From assembly GCF_002099425.1 (NCBI RefSeq), contig NW_018344057.1, forward strand, positions 7,592,001-7,656,000: 64,000 nt of DNA, written 5' to 3'. Below are positions 22,201-32,540 of the stretch, one piece after another. The notes under the pieces are model-generated. The model searched no databases. It was given only the letters and a program-made list of their open reading frames with translations, and had not been told where the DNA came from. The number at the start of each line of letters is the position of its first letter. Position 1 is the first letter of the stretch. The translations under genes and the position numbers were made by a program. Source of the stretch: Phascolarctos cinereus. Lineage: Eukaryota; Chordata; Mammalia; Diprotodontia; Phascolarctidae.

Positions 22201-22588
22201 AAGCTCTCCTTTTGTACAGGTTTAGGATTCTAGTAATATGTCCCCTTATTCGCTGACAGTCATGAGCTCCCACGCCCTATCAGGAAGATGGTCAGTCAAT
22301 GAATAGGGTCCTCCAAATAGGATCCAGTCCATATCACTGAAACACAGCAGCTGGATTAGCTGTTTTAAAGATTGTTGTCTTCAGTATTTGGCAATCTCAT
22401 TTCCAATGTATCTGTACACTGTGATCAGTCCCCGGCCTAGAGCTATGGCTTAACAGCTTTCTTGGTTGGGACAGTAGAAGCCAAGCAAAGTTACATGTTC
22501 AAGTCCCAAGCAGAGCTGTTAGCTTTGCTCCTTTTGACCTATGACCACAGACTGTATGCCTTTGACCATAGTCAGGTGTCTCGTGAGA
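22201..22588. other. No gene recognised
   Basis: About 390 bp between the 7SL retrocopy and a SINE, with no recognisable repeat or coding sequence. Confidence 0.35.
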
Positions 22589-22826
22589 AGCTAGGTGACA
22601 CAGTGGATAGAGTGCTTGACTTGCAGTCAGAAAGATCCATCTTCCTGAGTTCAAATTTGGCCTCAGACACTTACTAGCTTTGTGACCCTGGGCAAGTCAG
22701 TTAACCCCGTTTGCCTCAGTTTCCTCATCTGTAAAATGAGCTGGAGAAGGAAATGGCAAACCACCAGTATCTTTGCCAAGGGGTCACGAAGAGTCAGATA
22801 TTACTGAAGAACAGCTCAACAACAAC
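22589..22826 (+). mobile_element. CORE-SINE (Mar-1/Opo-1 type), full length
   Basis: tRNA-like head 'agctaggtgacacagtggat', CORE 'cttactagctttgtgaccctgggcaagtcag', tail 'ggagaaggaaatggcaaacc' and 'gggtcacgaagagtcag', and an (AAC)n end. This is the clearest forward copy in the window. Confidence 0.85.
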
Positions 22827-23079
22827 GAAAGATGTCTCGTAATTGTAAGCCTTTGATCACAATGAATGAGAATATGGATAGACTTGAAAAAAATAAAAAA
22901 TCCTTCCCCATTAATGAAAACCATACCAGTATGTATGTGTTGCTGATTGTAGAGCCAATAGTGTCATTCTTATAGATAAATAACTTATTAACCTGATATT
23001 TTATAAAGAACTTGGAAGTAGGAATTAAATGACATAGGTCTTAGCGCTTTCACTTACTATCTATGTGACCTTGGGTAAA

Positions 23080-23310
23080 TTCAGGCATATGCTGTTAAAA
23101 CTTTAATAACCAGCTTTCTGAAAACGCAGGACACACTTGTAAGTTTAATATGCGTTATTAACATTTTCTTCATCACTTTCTTAAGTCTAGACAACAAAGA
23201 AAGTAATCATCGAGCTCTGATTTGTAATGTTTGCTGATTTCTAAGGTGTAAATACTTACCTGGAAAAATTTAATAATTGGGTTCTGGGATCGGAACTGGT
23301 TCCAACACAC
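23080..23310. repeat. Unclassified repeat, copy 1 (partner near 34680)
   Basis: It shares an ordered series with 34690-34965: 'attaacattttcttcatcactttcttaa', 'gtctagacaacaaag', 'tgatttgtaatg', 'ggaactggttccaacacaccc' here, and 'cattttctta', 'aatctagacaattaac', 'cccatttgtaaatcc', 'tgaattgtctctaacacgcccc' there. This looks like two copies of one old element. I cannot name it. Confidence 0.4.
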
Positions 23311-23473
23311 CCTTGGAAATTATTTCATTTTTCTGAGTCTCAGTTCCCTTATCTGTAAAACAAAAATTAAAAATACTTGTTATACTTACTTTCTAATTTT
23401 TCCTGCAATGAATAATTAAGATAATAAATGTAAAAGTGCTTTCTGAACTTTTAATTACCATAGAAACATTTTT
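23311..23473. mobile_element. MIR-type tail fragment
   Basis: 'ctgagtctcagttcccttatctgtaaaa' and 'taaatgtaaaagtgctttctg' resemble a plus-strand MIR-type sequence, decayed. Confidence 0.35.
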
Positions 23474-23727
23474 TGTCATTGTTGTTCAGTTGTTTCAGTC
23501 ATGTCTGACTCTCAGTGATATTGTTTGAGGTTTTCTTGGCAAAGATACTGAAGTAGTTTGCCATTTCCTTCTTTGGTTCATTTTGCAGTTGAAGAAACTG
23601 AGGTGAACGGGTTTATGTAACTTGCCCAGAGTCACATAGCCAGTTAACTTGTCTGAGGACAGATTTGAATTCTGGTCATCCTGACTCCAGGCTTGGTACT
23701 CTATCCACAGCACTACCTAGCTGCCCT
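23474..23727 (-). mobile_element. CORE-SINE (Mar-1/Opo-1 type)
   Basis: Full-length reversed copy from 'gtcattgttgttcagttgtttcagtcatgtctgac' to the head 'ctatccacagcactacctagctgcc'. Confidence 0.85.
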
Positions 23728-23849
23728 ATAGAAACATAGCGTGTTATAATTGTGATTATTTGGGGCCTCAGGTTTCACTACTTTGCTACCTTCCAAACTT
23801 TTTTCTCCTCTACTGTCTAGAATATTGCGCTGTATAGAATAGGTATTTA

Positions 23850-24000
23850 ATTAATTAATAGCATTGTTAAGCATTTACTATATATCAGACACTTTGCTAG
23901 GCTCTGAGGACATAAGAACAAGAAATGAAATAGACTCTGACCTCAAAGAACTTACATTCCATTAAATAAAGGTTTAAGTAAAAATCCAGGGGTATATGGC
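23850..24000 (-). mobile_element. L2 LINE 3' end
   Basis: 'ttgttaagcatttactatat', 'cagacactttgctaggctctg' and 'ctcaaagaacttacattcc' are the reversed L2 3' end. This is a separate insertion from the larger L2 that follows at 24205. Confidence 0.65.
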
Positions 24001-24204
24001 TCAAAATATCTAACTATTAAATTTTAAGTGTGAGCATTTATACCTCAGAAATTGGTAAATGCTATAAATCAAGGCTTGCTTTAATGTTTTTTTGATTTTC
24101 TAGACTTAAAATGATGGAGAAATGTTAATAATGCAAATTATACTCAAATGTATCATGAGCATATTTTTTGAAAGCTGATTGTTAAACATTTACCAGCAAG
24201 CCCT

Positions 24205-25684
24205 TCCAGTCAGTCAATAAACATTTATTAAGTGCCTATTATGTGCCAGTTATTCTTCTAAGTGCTGTGGATACAAAAATCAGCAAAATATGGTTTTTGC
24301 TCTCACAATCCAATGGGGGAGGCAACAAACGAAAAGGTGCATACAAACAAGCTACATACAGGATGAAAAGAAGATATTTAGCAGAGTAAAGTTCCTAGAA
24401 TTAAGAGGGGATGGGAAAGATTTCCTGTAGAGAATGGGATTTTAGTTGGAACTTGAAGTCAATAAGGAGGCAGAGATGAAGATGGAGAGCATTTCAGGTA
24501 TGAAGGACAGCCAGAGAAGATGCTCAGAGCCTAGAGATGGAGTGCCTTGTCTGTGAAAAAGCAGGAAGGCTGGTGTCATTAGGGCACAAAGAATATGGAG
24601 GAAAGTCAGCTGTATGAAGACTGGAAAGAGGAGGTCAGGAGAGGACTTAAGGACTTAGAATGTGAAATAGGATTTTGTATTTGATCCTGGAGGTGATAGT
24701 ATGGGATTGATATGGTAGGACTTGTGCTTTAGGAAAATCACCTTAGCAGTAGAGTGGAGGATGGACTGGAATGGAGAATCTTGAGGCGGGCAGACCCATC
24801 AGAGGGTTATTGCAATAGTCTGAATGTGAGGGTCTGCACCAATACAATGAACCAGATGCACACTGCATCCCTCTATGGCAGTATCAGACAAAAGGGGGCA
24901 TAATCTAGAGATGTTAGAAAGGCAAAATCAACAGGTCTTGGTAACAGATTGGATCTGGGGTGAGAGATAGTGAGGGGTAGAGGGGCAAGCATGAGGGACT
25001 GGGTTGATACTAGTGCCCTCAATGGTAATAGAGAAATTTGGAGAAGTGGAAAGTTGAGGAGGAAAGAAAATGAGTTCAGTTCTAGACACGTTTAGTTTAA
25101 GACATCTACTGGACATCTAGTCTGAGATGTCAGAAATGTAGTTGAAGATATAAGGCTGGAGGTCAGCAGAGTGTTTAAGTGCAAGTTAGGTAGATTTGAG
25201 ATTCATCAGCATAGAGATGATAATTAAATCTATGGGAATTGATGAGGTCACCAAGTGAAGCAGTGTAGAGGAAGAAAAGGGGCCTAGGAAAGAGCCCCAT
25301 GGGATACCTATTGTTAGTGGGCATGACCTGTAATGTAAGAGGATTCAGCAGAGGAGACATCTCATAGGTAGGAGGAGAATCAGGGGAAGCAGTGTCCTGA
25401 AAAACTAGAAAGAAGAGAGTATCAAGAAGAGAGTAATCAATGTCAAAGGCAGAAGAAAAGTCAAGAAGAATGAGGATGATTAAAGTCCATTGGTCTGACA
25501 ACGAAGAGGTCATTGGTAACATTGGAGAGAGTAGTTTTGGGATAATGATGAAACTGGAAACTGTATTAGTGGGGCTTAATAAGAAAGTAAGAGGAGAGAA
25601 AGTAGAAGCAACTATTGTAGATGGCTTTCCCAAGGATTTTAGCAATGAAAGACAGAAAAGATATAGGATGATAGTGAGGATATG

Positions 25685-25728
<44 letters not shown>

Positions 25729-26740
25729 TTTTATGTGATACTATGTGCCAGGCATTGCACTTTGACTCCAGGCATGGCACTGTAACTACTGTGACACCTA
25801 GCTTCCAGGGTGACTTTTTTGAGGACGGAGGAGACAAGGGCATGCTTGTAGGCAAAAGGAAAGGACCCAGTAGGCAAAGAGACATTGAAGATAATTGAGA
25901 GAGTGAGGATCACAAGTGAGGATCACAGAGGATCACAGGGAGCAAACTGTTGGAGGAGATGGGATGGAATGGGATCACTTGTGCAGATAGAGGGGTCAGC
26001 CTTGGTAATGAGTAAGGCCAATTCTTCATCCAGGACAGGAGTGAAGAAGGAGATAGTAGCAGAAAGTATCAAGAGATAGGAGATGTGAAAGAGGGGAGAA
26101 GAGGGAGCTCACAGCAAATGGCTTCTATTTTTTCTGTAAAATATAAGACAAAGATCTCTGTTGAGAGAGTGGGGGAGAAGGAGTCATGAGAAGTTTAAGG
26201 AGGGATGAAAAGGTTTAGAAGAGCCACTATGGAGAATGGGTTTATGAACTGATAAGGGAGGTATGGTTGGATTGCCTAGCACCCAAGAAGGGCCCAGTTG
26301 AGGTTGTATAACATGAATTTGCAATGGACTCAGTCATCACAGTTTCATGATTTTTCTCCACCTTCATTCAGCACCACGTGCATGGGAACAAAGGTGATGG
26401 ATGGTGGGAATGATCTAAGCTTGAGCTTTGTCAGGGCATGGTTGCCAATATGATAGTGGGGCCAGAGATTCTAAAGAGGAGCATGGTGGAGAGTCTAACT
26501 GGTTCGTCAAAAGATTAAGATGGGGAAAAGAGAGAATTAGTGATGGCCTGGGAGAGAACTGAGGTGTCAAGGGATTGGAAGTCATGGTATGGATGAAGAG
26601 TAGGGTTTGGTAAGGGAAGGCAGAGGGAGAGGTGGGAAACCAAAAGATTATGAGCAGATAAAGAGATTTTGGGCTTCTTGAACATGGAGATGGTGTGTTT
26701 AAGGGTGATGACAAGATCTCTCTTTGTGTGTGGCTCAGGT
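24205..26740 (-). mobile_element. L2 LINE, about 2.5 kb including RT
   Basis: It begins with the reversed L2 3' end ('cagtcaataaacatttattaagtgcctattatgtgccag'). Read in reverse it continues through the thumb and C-terminal region ('KLNVSRTELIFFPP' near 25060) and the RT palm ('LLDFSSAFD' near 25470; 'YPMGLFPRPLFFLYT' near 25290; 'YHLYADESQIYL' near 25200, i.e. the YADD box) to N-terminal RT ('GSFPFAYKHALVSS', near 25850). Several stops and frame changes exist, and the YADD box has E for the second D. It is interrupted at 25682-25806. The region upstream of RT reaches about 26740. Confidence 0.85.
25682..25806 (-). mobile_element. SINE fragment with (TAA)n inside L2
   Basis: (TAA)n at 25683-25727 followed by 'cttttatgtgatactatgtgccaggcattgc' and 'ctgtgacacctagcttcc', a shortened MIR3-type copy. 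The (TAA)n run is at its tail side. Confidence 0.6.
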
Positions 26741-26822
26741 GGGGTGGAGGAGAATGTTATCTATCATTGCCTATATCCCCATCCCTTTTTCAATCTGATA
26801 TTTTATCTGTAGGGTGTTTTTT

Positions 26823-26910
26823 TATTTTTGTTGTTGAGTCGTTTCATTTGTCTGACTCTTCTTGACCCTATTTGGGATTTTCTTGGCAAAGGTACTGGAG
26901 TGGCTTGAGG
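26823..26910 (-). mobile_element. CORE-SINE tail fragment
   Basis: 'tttgttgttgagtcgtttca', 'ttcttgaccctatttgggattttcttggcaaagg' is the reversed 3' tail; the core and head are missing. Confidence 0.7.
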
Positions 26911-28205
26911 TTGTGCCGGGTCCTAAAAAATCATCCAGTTGTCCAAAGCTTCTAGATCACTCTGAAGGATATCATCATCTGAAAAATGAGGGGCATTGAA
27001 CTGAATGATTTCTAAGGTCTCCTTCAATTCTAAATCATGAGTCCATGTTTTAGGGAGGCAAATCACTCCTGCATTGCCCTTGCTCTAGGAAGATACATTT
27101 GACAAACACTAAAGAGCCATTTAATCAGTATGAGATGTAGTAGCATCTGTTAGGATAGATCAGAAGCTCTTTCATGAAGGATCTGAACAAGACCTGGGCC
27201 AGTAGGCAGCCCACTAGTAGGGGCAAGGTAAGAGCTATGTCAATGGGTACAGTGGCAAGAGCTGTGTCAATGGGCACAGCAGTGAGGACAGAAAACCTTG
27301 CTCCAAATGGCCTCTGTTCACAGACTCAGCCAGCTCCTTTCCAGTTGGCAGGGCTGCTTAATGAACTGTGCTTCTGATGGGCCAAGTTATTAGCACTTCA
27401 TTTTAATTATGCCTCCTGGCATTTTCCCCATTGCTTTTCTTCTACTTTACCTGACAGTACTATTAGTGTCGTCCAAATACCAAATGCTAATGAGGAAATT
27501 AAACTACTGTAGATGGGAATGAATATCAGGACTTTGATAGTAAACATGTGATATAGGACTCTTTCTTCCTTATGTCCCCTGGGAACATGGTCAGCCTTGT
27601 CTCTCCATAGGTACCATGAAATGGTAGGACCCAAATCAGAGATCCCATGAAGTACCCTGTGGTTTAAAGCCAGATGACCATTATTCATCATCTGATCTCA
27701 TTTCTACCTTCACTGTGGTAATGTATATGTCAGAAAAGGTGGAGATCATAACATTGAATAGGTCTATTTAAGCTCTGATTTGTCAGATCAAACATTATTT
27801 CATATTTTCCTCTCTTTCCTTACCTTGCATTCACAGCTACCAAGAGCATAGTAATATTCGTACAAGATGTTGTACATTTTATAGTGATTGAAGAGAGACA
27901 ATTACAACGGTATGCCAAATATGCCATAAATTTACTTCAATCTATTATCATAGCCTGAGAAGGAAGCTTTTCTTTCAACCTTTTAACCAACATGGTTGGT
28001 GGGTATCATCCTTTCTGTTTTCGTAATATAAGATTTGAAGCAGAGAAATGAGATTATACAGTTCTAGGTATATATCATAAGCTCTCTCTTATAAAGATAG
28101 TGAGAATGCATAGAGTACCGCCTATATTTAGGTTGGTTTCTTCAGAATAGATGTACTGATATTACTTGTCCCACTGACGTCCTTTTAGGTCTTGGCTCTA
28201 CTTGC
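26911..28205. other. Mostly unannotated; one MIR-type tail
   Basis: 26970-27045 ('gaaaaatgaggggcattgaac', 'gatttctaaggtctccttc') is a plus-strand MIR-type tail. 27225-27290 holds two imperfect copies of a 27-bp unit ('gcaagagctgtgtcaatggg'). The remaining 1.1 kb shows no gene or repeat I recognise. Confidence 0.4.
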
Positions 28206-28209
28206 ATCA

Positions 28210-28425
28210 TTCTGGGCCTACAGTCAGAAAGATCCGAGTTCAAATTTGGCCTCAGACACTTACTGGCTGTGTGACCCTATGAAAGTCACTTAACCCCATT
28301 TGCTTCAGTTCTTCATCTGTAAAAATGGGGACACACTGGAGAAGGAAATGGCAAATCACTCCAATATCTTTGCCAAGAAAACCCCAGGGACAAGACCATA
28401 TGGTCTCAAAGAGCCTGTAACAACA
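28210..28425 (+). mobile_element. CORE-SINE (Mar-1/Opo-1 type), 5' truncated
   Basis: Core 'cttactggctgtgtgacc', tail 'ggagaaggaaatggcaaatcac' and 'tttgccaagaaaaccccagg'. The tRNA-like head is largely lost. Confidence 0.75.
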
Positions 28426-28862
28426 GAGGGCCAGCAGGAAGTATAGGATCATCACCTAGGATCATCACCAGCAGAAAAACATTCAGGGTCAATGTTGGGA
28501 TGAAATGAGCTACTCATAAGTCATTCAACAGTTAACAAAAGGTGGTTAACTTAACCCTAACACAGCAATGATATTCAAACAAAGGTATATGGTACCACTA
28601 GCTTTTATTGACTTGGCCTGTCTCGATCAGAATCTGGTCAAAAGGATACAGTGTGATGATTTGTGTGATCATCAGACCTCCACAAAGTCTGAGAGCTACC
28701 TCATCTGAGTCGGACCTTTTGTAACAGCTTCATCAACACAGCCAGAGGCCACCAGGAAGCCACATCAAGGGAGGCTCAGCTTAAGTATGTCCCAACCCCA
28801 AGTCAGTCAAATCCTGACTTTGTCCGTTTTTTCTATGCTTTTCCTAGGAAGAGAGAACCCTG
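28426..28862. other. No gene recognised
   Basis: About 440 bp with no recognised repeat. Confidence 0.3.
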
Positions 28863-28888
28863 ATAGATACTGATCCTAGTATGTGGAC

Positions 28889-28926
<38 letters not shown>

Positions 28927-28952
28927 CATACACACATACTAGGATCAGTATC
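28863..28952. repeat. Perfect 23-bp inverted repeat around a (GT)n loop
   Basis: The left arm at 28863-28885 ('atagatactgatcctagtat' plus 'gtg') is repeated exactly in reverse at 28933-28955. The spacer holds 'acatatatatgtg' and (GT)n at 28898-28924. It could form a hairpin or cruciform. No transposon ends were recognised around it. Confidence 0.9.
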
Positions 28953-28955
28953 TAT

Positions 28956-29029
28956 ATATACTCCCTTCATATATATATACACATACATATATTTGTATAT
29001 ATATATACACACACATATATATGTATTGT
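28956..29029. repeat. TA/CA-rich microsatellite block
   Basis: Alternating 'atatatatac', 'acacacatatat' units up to the left end of the mariner-like relic. Confidence 0.8.
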
Positions 29030-29688
29030 ATACAATGTGTCCCAAAAGTCTTAGTGCAGTTTAAGCTTTAATAATTTCAGAAGTGTAAATGCTATAAACT
29101 TATAAAAAAATTGGAAAGATTATCTAAATTTAAAAATATTGATAGACATATGGACAATCCACACAACAATTATCTTGTGTTCTACATTGCTCTAGATGAT
29201 TTTCAAACTTTGTTAAAAGGTATTTTTGTAAAAAAAAGTATTCTTGTAAAAATAAAAACCTTTGTGATAACTTTGTAAAAATGTTTATTAGCTGCTGCTC
29301 AGTGATTAAAAGTGTGTTTTTAATTCTAGCTTTAAGACCATGTAAACAATTAGGTTATGATGCATATGAAACAGTATCCATGTGACTCCACACAGAAAAG
29401 TCTAACAGAGATAGAGGAGGTTCCTCAGGTGGCTGAACAAGATCAGTTTCTGTAACGATCTACTGGTCTGAAAGCGTTATTCAAAAACTGTCACACGTGC
29501 AGTGCGAAATGACAGGGTGCTCTGTCTCATGAAAATTGCAATTAAGAATTTACGGTTGAAAATTTGCAAAAATAAACAAGTGTGAAAAAATTTAAATAAC
29601 TAAACTTTCAAGTGATGTTTTGTAAGTTTTTAGCACTTTTACTTTCAAACTTATTAAAACTGCACAAGACTTTTGGGAAACCCTATAT
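29030..29688 (-). mobile_element. mariner/Tc1-like DNA transposon relic, internally deleted
   Basis: The ends are imperfect inverted repeats: left 'gtgtcccaaaagtcttagtgcagtt', right (reversed) 'tttcccaaaagtcttgtgcagttt', each next to TA. On the minus strand around 29440-29560 the remnant reads 'APCHFALHV' and 'QFLNNAF', matching the D-x-A-P-P-H segment of the DDE transposase catalytic domain, followed by degraded downstream sequence. At about 660 bp it is half the length of an autonomous element. The catalytic centre is incomplete, so it is inactive. Confidence 0.75.
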
Positions 29689-29829
29689 AAAGAATAAAGT
29701 ATATGTCCTTGTCGGACTTTGGTTAATATCCCAGTAGAATTTGAGATCCTTCAGGACAAGAAGGACTGTTTTTAATTTTTTTATTTGTATTCCCACTGAG
29801 CAGCACAGTATTGTACACATGGTGCTATG

Positions 29830-29831
29830 TT

Positions 29832-29866
<35 letters not shown>

Positions 29867-29870
29867 ATGC
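29830..29870. repeat. (GT)n microsatellite
   Basis: (GT)n at 29835-29862 directly beside the CORE-SINE tail that follows. Confidence 0.9.
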
Positions 29871-29875
29871 ATATG

Positions 29876-30116
29876 TTGTTCTGTTGTTTTTCAGTTGTGT
29901 TTGACTCTTTGTGACCCCTTTTGGGGTTTTCTTGGCAAAGATACAGGAGAGGTTTGCTATTTCCTTTTCCAACTCATTTTTACAGATGAGGAAACTGAGG
30001 CAAACAGGTTAAGTAATTTGCCCAGTGTCACACAGCTAGTAAGTGTCTGAAGCTGGATTTGAACTCAGGTGTTGCTGACTCCAGGATTCTATCCACTGCA
30101 CCATCTAGCTGCCCCT
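29876..30116 (-). mobile_element. CORE-SINE (Mar-1/Opo-1 type)
   Basis: Full-length reversed copy: 'gttgtttttcagttgtgttt', 'ttttggggttttcttggcaaagatac', 'gatgaggaaactgaggcaaacagg', head 'ctatccactgcaccatctagctgccc'. Confidence 0.85.
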
Positions 30117-30245
30117 GTATGTGTATATGTATATAATTTAGGTATGTTATATGTATATACATATAGATGTAAATATGTAAGAATATATATATATATATAT
30201 ATATATATTCTGTGTATACACACATGCATACATGCATACATACAG
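30117..30245. repeat. TA/TG microsatellite block
   Basis: 'gtatgtgtatatgtatataa', (AT)n at 30183-30210, then 'catgcatacatgcatacata'. Confidence 0.85.
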
Positions 30246-31320
30246 TTAGTAGGCATATGTCCATACAGCTAGAAGGAATCTATAGAGAACCCTGTTAGTT
30301 ATTTACAGAGAGAAATGATAGGAATGTATGCAGAAGATTGCTAATGATTGTAGCACAGTATATTGTATATTCTGCAAGAAAATTATGCCTTCTAGTAATA
30401 TAGACAGCTTTGGTTCTTCAGTAACCCCATTCTCTGGGCTTTCATTTCTGTTTTCTTACAACAGATTACAATTACTCATGTAACAGAAATACAAATTGAA
30501 CAATATGATTTACCATCCTCTAATTTCTGAGACCAATATACCCTTGACTAGCATTAGCATACACATTAAAAAAAAAAGTAAAGTTCAGGTAAGAAACATA
30601 TTTAAGACCCCCAAAGAGAAATCAGTGTCTCAGATCCCCAAAGAGTCAATCCAAGGCATGCTTCATCGCTTCTTAGGGCTCCCCGCTATTGACCACATTT
30701 GATATTTTTCTACAAGTCCACCCCTGCAGTCAGAGACCTCCTGGGAAGCTTGGCCTCAGAACCTTCCCAGCTGCCCTGTTTTTCTGTCAGTCTTGTCTCC
30801 TCGTCAGCAATGTGTTTTCTGCAGTCTGACAGCATATTTCCTCCTAGTAGTGTACATACTGATTGGGGTCTGGATGAGATGCCTGACATACTGATTTGCA
30901 GTCCAACAAATCAACAAACATTTCAAAAAGATAAAGCTTTCCTCTCAATTCTCGATATACTAGGTCCTCACCTTAAATTCAGGTCAAAGAGTAAGGAGGT
31001 TCATTCCCATTGGTCTCTAAAATTGAAATATAACCAAAAAAGGGAGGGTTGGAAAATGGAACTAAGAAATAAAACTTCTATGTAACTTGAAGTGACTAAT
31101 CCAACTAGTTTTATTGCACAGGTAGGCAACCTTCTTACCATCACAGGAGCCAAGATTAATTTCTTAAGCTGTTATATTTATCTTTTTTGATAATGACATT
31201 AGTCTAGAGATTCTGAAGATGATTATTTTCCTCTGATTTATTGAAATTGACAGGCCATTTTGTTTTATACATTGTGTTGTTTATAAGGTAACATTAACAA
31301 AATGTATTATGATAGTGTGA
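30246..31320. other. No gene recognised; one 128-codon frame noted
   Basis: An open frame at 30699-31085 (plus) contains no domain, hydrophobic segment or repeat, and its codon content is unremarkable. It may be chance. Surrounding sequence appears single-copy. Confidence 0.3.
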
Positions 31321-31376
31321 GGCTATGTAGCATAGTGGGTAGAGCATTGCCCTTGGAGTCAAGAAGACTTGGGTTA
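31321..31376 (+). mobile_element. SINE head fragment
   Basis: 'tgtagcatagtgggtagagc' and 'cttggagtcaagaagacttg' are the tRNA-like head of a marsupial SINE, truncated after about 55 bp. Confidence 0.6.
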
Positions 31377-31804
31377 TTTGCAATGTGGCCACACTAAACT
31401 ATGTCCATTCTGTGGCTGGGCCACTTGTTCAAAATAGTCACAAATGAAACCAACTTTTTTTTTGTCCTTAGAACATTGTTAGGGGGCACAGAGACCATTC
31501 ATATAGGACAGAGACATGTTTGGACTTCTTTTTGCCATTAGGCATTATTATCTCCTATTCAGCCAAGTGAAACGGTCTGCTCATCTTGCTTCTTCATCCC
31601 TTCTGTAAGCTAACAGTCCTTAGGTTTACCTTTTGTTTCCCTTAAGGAAGACATATTTTAAGAACCTTTTTCATACTTTCAATTTTAGAGGGCCCATAAA
31701 AAGTATATTGGATATATTTCACTTTGTTTTTAGCTATAACTCCATCTTATCGTATTGGCAAAAGCTTGACATCCCTGGGCTTCCATCTTTAAAGATTACT
31801 GGAG
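31377..31804. other. No gene recognised
   Basis: About 430 bp without recognised repeat or coding likeness. Confidence 0.3.
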
Positions 31805-32540
31805 TCGGTGGCTAGGACTTTTAGTCAGACACTATTAGATAAGCCAGTTAATGCTGAATGCAGCAAACCTTTTTATTTGGCACAGTTAAGGGAATATCAC
31901 ATAGTTTAACCAATAGCATTCAAAGGAGCACAAAGGGGTAAGTAGAGGGAGCAAAGGAAGGGTACTAGGGTAGTGTGCCAACCTTCTCTCTTCCCCTCAC
32001 TCCAAGTCTGAAACTGGTACTCCCAATGTAGGATGAAGAACAGTAAAGAAGCACAACTGTGAATGTCACCAGAGAGCTCAGTCATGGTGTTCTTCAGGCC
32101 ATGGAAAATGGAGGAAAGAAGCACACTATAGTTTTGTAAGAGGCTTCTGCTTTCAGGTGCATCTTTATACCAAACTCTCATCAATTCAATGGCAAGACTC
32201 TGAGATCCGTCTTCACTCCATAGATCAGAGCTGCTCTGGGGATCAAGGCAACTCTGGAATCTAAAAAAAGGGACCAGGCATTTTATAGGGTGGGGTGGGG
32301 TATTCCTCAGTGACATCTGATTGGTCTTTCCTTCCCTGATAACAAAGACAGGGTGGTGCCACTGAACCAGGAAGCTGGAAATTTCTGGGATGGGAAGTTG
32401 CCGCATAGAAAATTTGAGATTAGGGGGATTGGAATCCAGAAAATGAAGTAGGAAGAAGGGTACTGGGTAGAAAGAAAAGCACGGCTAAAGCAATGACAGC
32501 CTGTCACATGGAAAAAGAGCAATGCCTCTAAAAGACAGAG
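31805..32540 (-). mobile_element. Candidate solitary retroviral-type LTR (fossil)
   Basis: Reading in reverse, a compact polymerase II promoter is followed by a polyadenylation site. A CCAAT box ('gaccaatcagatgtcac', about 32310) precedes a TATA box ('ccctataaaatgcctgg', about 32285), and about 410 bp downstream lies 'gccaaataaaaaggtttgc' (about 31875). That order and spacing is typical of an endogenous retrovirus LTR. The ends and a target duplication were not fixed, and no internal retroviral sequence is adjacent. A cellular promoter is the alternative. Confidence 0.45.

Noticed and set aside
25175-25885. 236-codon antisense frame as a possible host gene
   Set aside because: It contains L2 reverse transcriptase motifs (LLDFSSAFD, YADE) plus a tyrosine run from an inserted (TAA)n, so it is LINE sequence.
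30699-31085. 128-codon plus-strand frame
   Set aside because: No domain, no splice or promoter context and no family likeness; length is compatible with chance in 64 kb.
31906-32522. 166- and 71-codon antisense frames as host proteins
   Set aside because: They overlap the promoter and poly(A) signals of the candidate LTR and show no protein family likeness.
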